Assembly: GCA_019096195.1 (NCBI GenBank)
Contig: JAGTXK010000229.1
Span: 620,001 to 684,000, forward strand
Direction: 5' to 3'
Length of the DNA: 64,000 nucleotides
Source of the DNA: Boletus sp. NGJ
Lineage: Eukaryota > Basidiomycota > Agaricomycetes > Boletales > Boletaceae
Below the pieces are notes generated by a model, which saw only the letters and a list, made by a program, of their open reading frames with translations, was not told where the DNA came from and searched no databases. Within the stretch, counting starts at the first letter, position 1. Every line of letters begins with the position of its first letter. Made by a program: the position numbers and the translations under genes. Shown piece after piece: positions 12,120 through 23,748 of the stretch.

Positions 12120-13660
12120 GCGATCAGCATCAAGGCAGTTTTGGCAGTTGATACCCGTGCTCGAGAACATCTTTTCGCACCACGGCTTTGACTGATACCA
12201 CTCCCTCTCCCATAAGCCGAGCACGCCTGACGCGCTGATACCTGACGAAGCACACGAGCCCAATCAGCGGCAATAGGATGACTGAGCGAATAGACGTCCC
12301 CACCTTATCTTTTCCCATGCCACTCCAAGAGATGCCCGCGACTTGCAGCTCGGCAGCAACTATCGTACCACCCTCTATCGCTTGAGAGGCCTCCTTGCTG
12401 ACTCGTGCTATACTGACTCGTGCTATATCTCGTGAAACGCATCGTCAGACACCCCCTTCATACCCACGGCAGGAATGGGTGAGCATAACTCGTGCTGTCC
12501 TGCCGATCCATGTCGGAAGAGGATCATGAATAATAAACTTGCAGTCGATGATACAAGACGCTTTGGATAAAATGGAGGCTCCCATCCATCAACAACATCG
12601 AGAACGTATTCCATTTTACCGGGGAATCGGAAATTTCAATGTTATCCGGCAATGCTCGTTAGCGTCCGGTTTATTGAAAAGGGCAGCAAAGATTTTTCCT
12701 TCACTCTCGAGTGATCACCCAGGAGATTTCCTTTCCCCCTCGCGCAAGAGGCCAGAAAATGTACGTCTCGGCCTGTGAAGCGTTCATATGGCGTGAAACG
12801 TTGCATCCTCACCTATCCGCCCATAAAGAGTTACCATCTTACATAGATAGCCTATTAGGGGGGTCCTTATCCACTCCTTTTCCCTCGGCATCCAACCATG
12901 CGCGGAAGACTTCATACTGGAAAAACGTGGCTTGTCTTTATGTCCCTATCAGACTAATGCGATAATGATTATACGACCAAAAACACAGAATGGGGATAAA
13001 CGCACAAAGTTATCATATCTCACCCGACTCTTAACGCCGCTAGCGGCAATTGTGAGATGAACTCCAGCTTTTCTCCCCCCTGATAATGACACGCCGTGGT
13101 TGAAGTGGATTTCAACGCCAATTGATACAGCGTACTCGCATATGGCTTGGTGAATCTCCGCATGATGTCCGTCGTAGCCGCAAGAACCCCACAGCGGCAA
13201 GGGAAGCAGCCGTTCACGGACGACCTCGCCCAAGTAATTGCGCAAAATGGGCGTATCAACAGGGGCGACAAATAGGCCTAGATTCCAGAAGGGACAATAG
13301 AGCGCTTCAGACCAGTGGCTGTCGTATCACATTAATGAACACTTGAGCGATTCGACCGGGATTGAGCAAAAGGGCAGATGTGACCTGATTCATAAAACAG
13401 GTTCAGTTCCACGGCATGCTCATCCTCGAGGAGGGACGTACATCCCCTTCATTTAAACAAGTGAAAAACACGTTCAGTTCTCACCGGCTAACGATCACTC
13501 ACCGAGGACTTTTGAACTCAGGGGTCTTGCTCGAAAATCCTGAGTCTGCGACTCTTTCGCTTACATTCGATAACAGATGTGAGGCCACCGTAACCGCATC
13601 CGACGATGATAACGTTGATGCCCGTGTTATCGGGGGGGATACAACTCCGAGAGTTCTTGA
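12120..13660 (-). pseudogene. Decayed tandem copy of the FAD monooxygenase gene
   Basis: Pieces of the same protein occur in the same order and on the same strand as the intact gene at 8.0-9.8 kb: INVIIVGCGYGGLTSVIECKRK (about 13.55-13.63 kb), a central piece ending AASGVKSRVRY (about 13.03 kb) where the intact gene has AADGVKSRGR, YVLDVVDGWEPP (about 12.6 kb), EASQAIEGGTIVAAELQVAG (about 12.4 kb) and RYQRVRRARLMGE (about 12.24 kb). The second FAD motif is damaged: compared with the intact gene, about 16 nt covering LIGDA are missing near 12476-12487, which also shifts the frame. The ADG motif has become ASG, and frame changes and stops separate the pieces. No functional protein is expected. 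It is a tandem duplicate that lost function after duplication. Confidence 0.85.
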
Positions 13661-14251
13661 TCCAAAGTGATATGAGACTAGAACAATTCCACGGAAGCTG
13701 GTTCGTCCATGTCAAAAAAGGGATGACGTCTGTTTCACGCATCAATCAAAACACATGTACGACAGTTCACTAAAACGAGGAGTACCCTGTGAGAAAGATG
13801 GTGCATTGGTGGTAGCGTGACCACTGGAGATAACCATGGCTATACGTGCTGACGGTTAACTTTAGCATGGACGAACTCAAAGCCAAGAGTCACTTGCCAG
13901 TGACTGGCAGAGCGAACAAGATGTTGAGGTTGGCATCTTTCTTGTCGACGGCGTTGCGCAGTGAGAGACCACAAGTGAACATAACCCACCATGAGTTTAT
14001 CCACCGTCAACGAAGTTGATGATTCATCCCGGCAATATTGCACATGCAATCACGGGCGATTGCACGAGTGAAATCAAAGGGTAAGTAGAAGGAAACGGGC
14101 AGAAAACATTCAACTCGCGTCAAGTCCGAATTTGTTTCGAGTAGCCGGCTGACTCCGTAAAAACACATGAATGTTTCATACCCGGATGTATAAACAACCC
14201 GGCCTTGTCGCTCGTCCGATTTCTTGGTCTCACAGCAACTCGTAAATTAAC
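13661..14251. other. Intergenic, upstream of the thiolase
   Basis: No gene seen. It must contain the thiolase promoter and leader (up to the ATG at 14252) and what is left of the promoter of the dead monooxygenase copy. I recognise no specific operator. Confidence 0.45.
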
Positions 14252-15689
14252 ATGTCGAGCGCAAAGGCGAACATTCTTGCAAAGCATGAGAACGATGTCG
14301 TAATTCTCGCTGCAGTTCGGACTGCACTAACCAAGGTGCCGTATCACCGCATCCCTGCAGCAAACCCCATCGTATTCACGTTTTATTTCTCTAGGGAAGA
14401 AAAGGCGGCTTTAAGGACACGCGGCCGGAGGAACTCTTGTCTGGTGTATTACGCGCAGCATACACCAGAGCACGTGTAAATCCAGACCTCATCGAGGACA
14501 TTGCTGTGGGTAATGTCCTTCCGCCTGGCGGTGGTGCCAACGCAGCCCGAATGGCAGCCCTACACTCTGGCATCCCCAATACTGCTTCGATCAACACCGT
14601 CAACCGACAATGTTCGTCTGGCCTCGCCGCTGTGAATCAAATCGCCAACGAGATATTGGCGGGCCAGATAGACATTGGGATTGGTAAGCCTCATCGCATA
14701 TGTTCCGTCTCCGGCACTTATGTCGGCTGAACTATCAGGGGCTGGCGTGGAGTCTATGACATTCGGATGGGGCGGTGGATCGCTTCCTGATGGCTGGTCG
14801 CCATCTGTCCTCGCCAATCAGGAATCGGAAGACTGTCTCATTCCCATGGGTATCACCTCCGAGAACGTTGCCGCCGACTTTGGCATTTCCAGGGGGACGC
14901 AGGACAAGTTCGCCGCACAGTCATTCCAGAAGGCTGCAGTAGCTCAAAGGGCGGGGAAATTCAAGGACGAGATTGTACCACTCAAAGTGAAAGTAATCGA
15001 CCCAAAGACCGAAAAGGCCATCGAGGTTGTCGTGGATGCAGACGACGGTATCCGCGATGGTGTCACAGCTGAAAGCCTTTCGAAGCTCAAACCTTCCTTC
15101 AGGAAGGATGGTTCGACCCACGCTGGTAGGCCGACACTGAATGATCCCTGTATGTGCGACTTAATACAGTACATTTCAGGAAATGCTTCACAGATTTCCG
15201 ACGGCGCTGCAGCAGTCGTTCTCACTCGCCGATCGGTTGCTAAACGTCTTGGCCTCACCATCGTTGGCAAGTATGTTGCTGCTGCGGCAGTCGGCGTTCC
15301 ACCTCGGATCATGGGTGTGGGGCCTGCGTACGCCATTCCCAAGGTTTTGGAGAAGACTGGCCTCTCCAAGGATGACGTGGACTTTTACGAGATCAATGAA
15401 GCCTTTGCATCACAAGCTGTTTACAGCGTCGACAAGATCGGAATTCCGTACGGCAAAGTCAACGTGAACGGTGGCGCCATCGCCATTGGGCATCCTCTTG
15501 GCTGTAGTACGTCGCTCTCGTTATCGTTGTTACCACGGGCAATGTCTCATTCATACTGCCATAGCTGGAGCACGACAAATTGCCACTGGGTTGAACATCG
15601 CCAAACAGAGAAGTGAGAGGATATTCGTGACGAGTATGTGCATAGGTTCTGGGATGGGAATGGCTGCCATGTTCGTCAGTGAGCACTGA
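14252..15689 (+). CDS. 3-ketoacyl-CoA / acetyl-CoA C-acyltransferase (thiolase)
   Basis: Five exons (14252-14335, 14395-14683, 14739-15125, 15180-15506, 15565-15689) encode 403 aa, the normal length for thiolases. The acyl-accepting cysteine is in NTVNRQCSSGLAAV (about residue 90). The other catalytic regions are present and in order: NEAFASQAV, GGAIAIGHPLGCTGARQ (active-site His) and VTSMCIGSGMGMAAMF (second catalytic Cys). The protein is closest in pattern to peroxisomal 3-ketoacyl-CoA thiolases (ACAA1/POT1-like; GGFKDTRPEELLSGVL near the N-terminus), which perform the last step of beta-oxidation: 3-ketoacyl-CoA plus CoA to acetyl-CoA plus a shortened acyl-CoA. The N-terminus (MSSAKANILAKHENDVVI) has no clear RLx5HL-type PTS2, and the C-terminus ends VSEH, not SKL, so the compartment is uncertain; a cytosolic or mitochondrial role is possible. 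Confidence 0.95.
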
Positions 15690-18039
15690 TGATCGCCGTC
15701 TACATTACAGTAATTCGTCTTTCCATTCCCACTGTATCGTATCCTGGGACTTGATCAAATGTTATAACTTGTTATTCGGGCACAGAAATGAATTAAACAA
15801 ATCTCGTTCGGGATTATACAGCACACAAGTCCCAATCTACTAACAATAATATGCGAGGCAATGGAATGAGTATCTCTTTCAAACGGGCCGCCACCGACCT
15901 CTTGGGGCATCGGGGCGGTCTTGGGTGAAAGATGTCCTTCTCCCTGAACGTCTTCGGTTCAAGAATCTCCAGTAGGACTGTCAAAGGGTGACCAAGGAGA
16001 ATCCCAAATATCAACCCGCCAGGTGTAACTTTCGATGAAGAAAGAAAAGAGAAAATCGACCCGTTATAAGAATGGACCAAAGTTCACGCGCACGGACCAG
16101 GGTCTAGAGCCAAGCATAAAAACGTGAAACGAACGGCATTAGGACTTCACAGTCAACCTCGATCTGAAACCGGCGATGGGAGACATGTGTAACCTCGACG
16201 TCAGTCAATGGCCATGGCCAAGCATCGAGAAGAGAGAGACTGCAGGAACTGGGCATGCCGTTTGTCTTTACCTTTGCAACCGATTGAGCGGCTAATCAGC
16301 TCTTGATACAAATTTATAATCCATGTTTTCCGTTATTTTCTTCTTGAAATCATGTATGCATTGGAACTTGTAACACGTCAAAAAAAGGGTGACAATGGTA
16401 CGACTGAGGTGACACTCCTCGAGGTGATTAGGTTGTTCATTGTACGTACCAGGCAAAGCTCGAAAACCTCCTGTTGGGAATCGGTTAACATGTAATCAGC
16501 CGGTCGATGAGCGTAGGCCTGCGTCATTCATGTTCTAGTCTGCAACGTGCCCGGGTGGTTTGATGGCACCCACTTGACCATTCAATCGACGTGCCGTTCC
16601 CGAGCAACCAGTGAATGGGGTGAGTTGTTACTTCTCAATATTTCTCGTTAAGACATGTCTGTCCAGGGCCATGACGCTACTGCGTGTTGTGCGGTTGTGT
16701 CATCCTCCTCGGGCCGTGTGCTCAGGGGTGATGTATCTGTGCGTGCACCATGAGAAATAGTTTTTACTGGTGGAACTACTGTCGTTCTGATGCGACCGGA
16801 GCTCTAGACGGAATTCGTTGCCGTTGCGGTTTTAATTCCGGGACTCGTTCGTTTTCGGGCGTACGTTCCCGATTCCGCACTCACCGACGGATTCCGTTCC
16901 ATTGCTTCATAAATCCACCTCAAAATCGATTATTATTCCCAAGATTGCTAAACGACGGCGTTTAGCATGACACCAACGTCCGCATCCACGCTTTTTTCAT
17001 GGGATCCACGCCGTCGGAAGGTCGCAGCCGTTCTGCACGCTCGATCCTGACTCCTTTCATCTCTCATATAGCATTTGACGCGCTTCGTCTCAGGGTGCGG
17101 CCCTAACGCTCACGCGTCCAAGAAGCTATCTCAGATGCGACTTCCCCCCCGAACTTGGCCCCCTTCTCAAGACGATCCGCATTCTTCTTGCGCACGGAAA
17201 ATGGCATCGTTCCACCTACAAGTGCGTCTTGGGTTGCGCACATGCAACCAGGGGGGGTGTTAAATTGGTCGTTCTGTTATTACCGCTGTAACACGTTCCA
17301 CGCCCAGAGAAAAAAAACACGCCCACGACGAAAAGGATATTCAATCCTCTTTTTTGGTCTGTCCGATCAGCATCTTCCTTTCCCCCTTCACTGTTGTCAT
17401 CATCGGGCAAGTCGTCGATCTCCTATCGTCTCACGTAGACTGGTTGGTGAAAGAAAGGGCATGTCTCTGCTTTCTTTCTTTCCTTCCTTTTTTTTTTCTT
17501 TATTTTTTAAAAAGCCAATGTATCAGCCGATGGCTCTCGCGTGTTGCTACGCCATTTCTATTTTTTTCGCTCGTCAAACGTCTTGTGGGATTTCCGGGTT
17601 GCCTAGATTCTTGATATTTTTTTTTTGTTGACAGAAAATATGACATATATTGTCCTACCCGCAAGGATATCCACCACGGGGCGCCGTATAAGGACATGTC
17701 GTCTTATTTAGGGAAAAAAGCTTCATCAGGAACGATATAGCAGGCACGATCAAGAGCCTCTGTAAAAAAGTTCCCCACAAGCCCAGGTACGATACCCAAA
17801 TATGTCGATCTTTTATTCGTGCCGAACGCCTGTCATGGATACCCAAGAAACATGCTCCACAGGACATCGATAAGCATTAGGTTTACTGTAACCTCCAAAG
17901 GCTCTTCCCAGACTCTTCACCGGGCCCCACACACGAAGCAGACGTTCGTTCACTTGGTCATCACATGTCACCCCACTGTGGGCGTGTAGTTGGTTCATAG
18001 TGCCAAAATCCACCAACTGCGCAAACAACCCTTTTGCGC
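15690..18039. other. Intergenic region without a supported gene
   Basis: No gene supported on either strand. It holds the thiolase 3' end and presumably the lost promoter of the hydrolase pseudogene. A minus-strand frame of 81 codons at 17813-18058 lacks any family signature. Poly-T runs lie at about 17486-17496 and 17616-17626. Confidence 0.45.
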
Positions 18040-19178
18040 AATTCATCCAACCCACCAACTGGTTACGACCCTGATCAGGTTCCCTCTTTGGTTCTTGCTC
18101 TCCCTTCCCAGGTTGTGGCGTCTCAGACCGTCGTGGTATCTAAACCGATGTCTACAGATTCGACCTGTCCGCCACAATGCGCGTATCAACGATAGGATGA
18201 GCCGCAAAGCGGATATTGAAGATCCAGAACCATTACCATCCCCCCAGAGTTGGACGTGACCCCGTCGCCCACTGGACCTGGCATTAAAGCTTTTGTGGAT
18301 AGGACCCTTTCCAGGACTGCTTCACGGCAAGATTCTCGAATGGGAAACCATTGAGGGCGTCGTATCCTTGGCGATTGAAGGGATTGGATGCCCCTATCGG
18401 TGCACCGCTACGAAGCGACGAGAAAATCCTTTATCGCTTGCATGGTGGGGGTCGTATCGCCTCCTCAGCCATCGGACAGACCGATATCCGGGACCTTAAT
18501 GTCGACCTGCCCGCAGTTCATGCAGACGTTCTAGATCGGGCTCTCCAGTACTGCGCCGTAGCCCGCACATAACCCTTTCACTACAGCCCTGCAGCTCGAT
18601 GCACTGGCCAATTGGGGACAGGTCGTGAACGACCCCGGAGTCAGTCCAAATGACATTTACATTGAGGGGATTCGCCCGGAGCGAACTTTTGCGCTTGCAC
18701 TGGTCCGCTATCTCATCGAATACCGGGAAGGAACTTCATCACCCTCTCAGCTCCGTCCGCAGGCTTAATTTTGTTCTCGGCCCTGGGCATACCTGGGCGT
18801 CCCGAATCGGGGATGCTCTCGTTCGTGTCAGCAGATATGCTCTGATGGGGACTACACGGCCGAAGGGCATACCCCCAAACTAGATTTCTGGGAATCGATG
18901 CTGCGGACACTAATCGCCATATCTCCCCGTCTTCGTGGCTTTGCAGCGAGGTTCGATTTGCAAATTTCCCGAGGACGTTCATCAGCGCGGGTGGTGCTGA
19001 GAACCTCGTGGATCAGATAAGGACACTCAAAAAGCGGATGGCAGCGGATATGGGCGAGGGGTATGGCGTTGGCCGAGTGACATATTACGAAGCACCATGG
19101 GATGGCGTTCATCTCTGTGGTTTTGAGTTCCATGAGCCGGACCGTAGCGGGGCTCACCGCGTAATGGCCTCGGAGTAA
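18040..19178 (+). pseudogene. Alpha/beta-hydrolase (esterase/lipase type) pseudogene
   Basis: Fragments of one alpha/beta hydrolase appear in order but in different frames: RFPLWFLLSLPRLWRLRPSW (about 18.08 kb), DEKILYRLHGGGR with the HGGG oxyanion motif (about 18.42 kb), the region VNDPGVSPNDIYIEG followed by ALALVRYLIEYRE (about 18.63-18.72 kb), and a long open C-terminal part with FPRTFISAGGAENLVDQIR and EAPWDGVHLC (about 18.98-19.12 kb), ending in TAA at 19178. The catalytic Asp and His regions are thus recognisable. Around the nucleophile, the elbow GDSPGAN can be read only in a shifted frame between an apparent 1-nt loss and a 1-nt gain. Earlier frame changes and an in-frame stop near 18570 separate the N-terminal pieces. 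This pattern fits fungal steryl-acetyl-hydrolase/esterase-like proteins. It is a host gene that has decayed. Confidence 0.82.
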
Positions 19179-19480
19179 TGTGGCCCACTCCACTTGCTTC
19201 AATGGACGTCCGCTAGAAAGGATAACCGGCAATGCTACAGCCGGGATACAGAAATTAATTTTGCTGTTTCCTCGACGAACGATCGTAAGCCCCGCGAGCA
19301 AGGGTAGACACGATATGATTCTATCTGCAAGTCCCAAAGGAAATATACAACGAGGTGTTCCCCAGTCACGAACTTCATCAGGTGCGTCTTGCATCGGAGT
19401 TCCGTGCGCTTAATCAACGCACCTATATGAACGATAACACCGTCCTTATGCGATACGTCCAGCTGACCGATGTCCAAAAG

Positions 19481-20359
19481 TTAATAGGACTTGCTGTGCA
19501 TTTCACTCGGTGGATATATGAATGACGTGATACCTGAGACGGACTTGAACTTTGCGTACACAGGACCGGTCCGAGAGCAAAGAAGAGTTGTGTCCAGATG
19601 CACGGGGTCGCTTGTCATGGCAAGGGCGTAAAAGTTGAAGTAATCGCGAGTCAGAGGCTGCGCCCGGGTTTCAGTCTTCCCGTTTCGATCAATCCACGAC
19701 GTCTCGGCGATTGCACCGCTGATCGTGATCAGTTCATCGCGCCGCCCGGTTGGGTCGGAGACAAGCTGTAGACTAGTAGTGTTACTGATATCAAACGTTG
19801 TTTTTTCGCGAGATCCATCGACAAGATGCTGCGGAAAGGAGATAAGAATACAATTGGACGCACAGCATGCGTTGCCAGTGAGTGATGCACGCTGGAAATG
19901 CATGTCCGCTATGCACCACAGGTTGTAACAATTAGAGTTTTCATGCCAATAAGTGGACAAACATACCCGGAAAGCAGCGTTTCCACGGTTGTAATACCGC
20001 TCAGGGGCGGTGACAACATGCAATGGGGCGTCGTTTGGCCAACATGATGGTGTACTACATTGTATCTCCATGGCGGCGATAGAGGAACTTGGGAAGCAAT
20101 TCATGTTAATGGCCTGAATGAATTGAAGCGAGCAAGAAAAGGTTTGAACGAAGGTGAACACGTTATCGAAGCTTTGAGAACGTATGGATAGTGGCTCGTT
20201 GCTAAATGGAGGAGTAAGCGAAGTGGCTGACGTGATTCGAGACGAAGGGGTAAGAGAATCAGGGGATAAGCCTCGCCCGATAGAGGCGAACGTTGTCATC
20301 AACATGTGGGGAATGTCTGGACACGATGGAATGAGCGAGCAGTGTGCAAACGGTGACAT
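19481..20359 (-). CDS. Hypothetical protein, exon structure unresolved
   Basis: The minus strand is open for 292 codons from ATG 20359. The reading frame contains a perfect-looking intron candidate at 19966-19909 (GTATGT...CATAG, 58 nt, not a multiple of 3), so the true product probably joins a different upstream frame to the downstream part that reads TTFDISNTTSLQLVSDPTG and RDELITISGAIAETSWIDRN. A second possible intron (GTATCA...TGCACAG) lies near the 3' end. I recognise no domain. The part after the first intron candidate looks protein-like; the N-terminus is uncertain. It lies tail to tail with the hydrolase pseudogene. Confidence 0.35.
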   Translation of the reverse strand: MSPFAHCSLIPSCPDIPHMLMTTFASIGRGLSPDSLTPSSRITSATSLTPPFSNEPLSIRSQSFDNVFTFVQTFSCSLQFIQAINMNCFPSSSIAAMEIQCSTPSCWPNDAPLHVVTAPERYYNRGNAAFRVCLSTYWHENSNCYNLWCIADMHFQRASLTGNACCASNCILISFPQHLVDGSREKTTFDISNTTSLQLVSDPTGRRDELITISGAIAETSWIDRNGKTETRAQPLTRDYFNFYALAMTSDPVHLDTTLLCSRTGPVYAKFKSVSGITSFIYPPSEMHSKSY

Positions 20360-21786
20360 GATCCTTTTATCGCTTTACCTGGGATCTTTATTTTGCGGTT
20401 GAAAAACGGAGATTACGGGTAACAAGAAATACAGGAGTTAGCGGTTACTCGCAACGTCTTCGTCTAGCCCTGATAGGCTTTTGCGGAGAAGCGGCTAGCA
20501 ACAGAGGATAATAAACTCGTCAAACGTTGCGCGGTGTCTTGTTGGCAGGTGGTACAGTATGTTTTCTGACACGAACGGGGAGCTACGACGGGAAAATTTA
20601 ACGAGCACGTAACCTGCGAACAGGAATTTTGAAGAGTGTGTGTCGGCCGAAGATGGGTCAAGGTTTAGGATACTGAGGAGATTCTACCGCGCGCGCGGAA
20701 GGGGTAACTAAAAGTAGCGGTATCGATGAAAGGCGAGAGAGGCAGGTGAAAGCATGGTCGGACATTAGCGCAGCGCCTGTTGGATGTGCCTGTGCGTTGC
20801 CATACTTATAAACGACTGAATGGACGGCAACTGGTGCCATGGCGCAGCATCGGATTTGGAAATGACGTTCCACGGAAGAAACTGATAGATCAAAGATCTT
20901 TTCACCTCATGTTGAACGCACCTGCTGATATGATGCCTGGGCTACGTGTCATGTGCTCAAAGGGTAGAGTAAATGGACGAAACGGAAGTGGGCCGCAAGG
21001 CAAGGGCAGGCATGGAAGCGAAGAAGACGGCAACGGGCAAACATTGGCATTACATGTATGTATCTATCATTTGGACTATGGTAGCGGGTCTGGATGAAGT
21101 AAGTCTCACCCACTGCAAGTGGATTCATGATCCGGGATGTAACGGTGCGTCTATCCGGTCATCGCGGGCGTACGGATATGAAAAAAAGATCGTTCGTTTC
21201 GAGCGAGTAGGAAAAATTTGTGCAAGGAAAGCGAGGAGAAAAGACAAAAAAGTCTTGTCGACCGCACACGAGGGTGTCATAAACGAATGCACGCTAACAG
21301 ATGACATTTGTTCTTTCCGGAGATTGGCGGACCTCATCTCACCGAAGATCAATCCATGCAAAAAAGCCAAATCCACACTCCTTACGGAACTAAATCTCGT
21401 CGTGCCTTTACCATTTGCACATCCACCACCTCCCAGGGAAAAAAAAAATTATATAACTCCGCAGGTCCATCTCGTGGAATTTGCCGTTCCCCGGAAGCTA
21501 ACAAGGTAAAGTTTATTGTTCAGACCTGAATGTGAGCTCAGATCAAAAATGTCATTTCACCAGAAGTGACCGGCTGTTTGCTCCTGCATGTCCCGAACGG
21601 GTCTTTCTGTCATCCGGACTTTTATTAACATTGGAAGGAACGACCCACTTCGGTTCGCTTATATATCCAGGCTCTAGCCACATCGCCCGCAATCGCTCAG
21701 AGTCCTATTAAATCTTTCGGGTTCGTGTGCTCCACTCTGCCGCTTTCATCTTTCCACCTCCCCCCCGTCCCGCTAACCCATACTCT
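20360..21786. other. Upstream region of the Zn2Cys6 gene
   Basis: No gene supported. A TATA-like sequence, TTATATATCC, occurs at about 21658-21668, some 120 bases before the ATG at 21787, followed by a C/T-rich leader. The rest shows only short overlapping open frames. Confidence 0.45.
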
Positions 21787-23258
21787 ATGGACCCGGATAG
21801 GCATCTGCCCATTCCTGGGCATAAGCACCCTCGAAATCCGCCTCCCATGATGCCTCCCTCTGCGCCCGACCCTCAGGCGCGCCCTATCGCCCCATCTGCG
21901 ACAACGTATCAGCCTTCTCTCCCATCCATACGACAACTCCACCCCTATCTCCCGCCCTCTGGGGCCACCCAGCCCCATCTCCCCCCTCAGGATTCGCCGT
22001 CATACGGTTACGCGCCTCCTGGTGCTTACGCTGGCCCTTCCGGATCGACAGATCCCCACCCCAGCCGACAAATCCTACCTCAGAGTGGCATGTATCCCCG
22101 AAGTGAAGGCCTCGATTCAGAGCCCGAGGGCGAAACAGAGCAGCCTGGACCCGCCAAGAAGAAACGGCGACGTCAAGCCCTGAGTTGTAATGGTACGTCT
22201 TTTGGACGTCATACTTCGCGCTGATCCTTCTTGACGCGGATCGCCCACCACGCACCCCGATGTCTATTGACGCCTCTTGGTTGGGGATGCACACACATGC
22301 GGCTGTACATTACAGAGTGCAAACGTCGGAAAATAAAATGTGACAGGTTCGGTGTTTGTAATCTCACTCGGCCTCGAGACCGCTAAGGCAAGCCTTTTTC
22401 AGGGCGCAACCGTGTGGGCCCTGCACACGACGCGGTGAACAGTCAAAATGCCAGTGGCGCACTCTAGAGCCTGTGTATGTCAAGCTTGGTATCCACTTTA
22501 ACCCCTGGCACTCATATCCAGGCCCCAGGGACAAATACGTCACCCGTGCAGAGTACGACGAACTGAAATCTCGTAGCAGGGCGGAATATAACGAGCTCAA
22601 GGCTAGGTTAGATCACCTAGAAACCATGGTCTCGCACATTTTTTCCGCCGCGCCTGGCGCTGTCAACGTGCCGTTGTACTCAATGTCTCCCGATATGTCA
22701 GGCGCTCCCCCACCCGAAAACATTTCATACCACGCTGGTCATGCGTCAACGGGATCAGTGCTCTACTCGCCCGCTGTGCCTCCGTCGTCTTCACACCAAG
22801 CCGATCATGTACCTAAGCCTCCACAATACCCATCAAACTCCCCTCACCTAGTTACACCAGGGTCACTTCCGGTCACCACTCCCACTCAACTTCCTCCCGG
22901 CAGTGGCGGACCAAGCCACGTCCGACGCTCATCCGCGTCTGAAACCAAGTCTCCAGTCGCAGTGAGACAATCACCCTTCTCCCTCGCCTCCATCACATCT
23001 CCATTCAATACCGATGCGCAGTCAAAAAACTGCCACGCGCAGACGCTCAACTTGCCGGGCGGGCGTCTGCGCCCAGTTCTTCGAGACGTGTGGAAAGGCC
23101 TGGCAACGCTCCGCTGCGACACGCGGCAGCGGCAATGGAACACCCACACTCGTCAGCGACGAGTGTCTCGGACGTTGCCATGGAGGGACCATCGGGCCCT
23201 CCCATGGCTCTCCATTTACCCGGACCATCTCGGGGGAGATACGGTGATTCGGGTATAA
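21787..23258 (+). CDS. Zn2Cys6 fungal-type transcription factor
   Basis: Four exons (21787-22192, 22316-22346, 22403-22474, 22529-23258) give about 412 aa. The DNA-binding cluster at about residues 133-165 is spread over three exons: SCNECKRRKIKCDR, then AQPCGPCTRRGEQSKCQW, i.e. C-x2-C-x6-C-x5-C-x2-C-x8-C. A basic stretch PAKKKRRRQ precedes it. The cluster is followed by YVTRAEYDELKSRSRAEYNE and RLDHLETMVSHI, a short coiled-coil-like linker that usually gives dimers. The N-terminal 130 residues are Pro/Ser-rich. Exon 2 is only 31 nt. The last 60-80 codons are doubtful: three overlapping frames are open around 23.01-23.34 kb, and a further intron could shift the C-terminus. No middle homology region of the large regulators is present, so this is a short Zn2Cys6 protein. 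Its target genes are unknown. Confidence 0.88.
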
Positions 23259-23748
23259 GTCTCCCGGGACTTGGCTCAAGCCGAGATACGAGAGAAGGCA
23301 GGGAAGGGAGGCATGGTCCTTCCACAGAGCGCTAACGGCTATCAGGTTCTGCCCCAAATATCCCGTCCAACCAGGAACGAAGTGCATGGAGCTGATCCTA
23401 TTAATTCATCTCATGTGTGAGTAACACGCGGTAGTATCAAAAAAATCTTCTCGTCGCTAATTCACTTTGAAGACATGTTTTTCTTTTCTCCTGCCTCATG
23501 TTATACCCACTCAGACTTTATCTCGCGCTCCATCCGCACTGTTTTTTTTGTTGTGAAGCATTTTAGGACATCTAGCATTCTGCCATTACCAGAGATCATC
23601 CTGTCACAGTTACAATATCCACCGGTCATGTCCCCTGCTGAGTAGTAGATAATTTACGAGCGTCCCAACGGTCGTTTACTGTTTTGTTTTTTTCCCGAAA
23701 AAATTATAAAACCAAAAAAAAAATTACTCCCAAACCAACTTGCCCCGA
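23259..23748. other. Intergenic between convergent genes
   Basis: The 3' ends of the Zn2Cys6 gene (plus) and the membrane-anchored protein gene (minus) face each other here. I see no gene. If the Zn2Cys6 C-terminus is read in another frame, coding sequence may reach about 23335. Confidence 0.5.
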
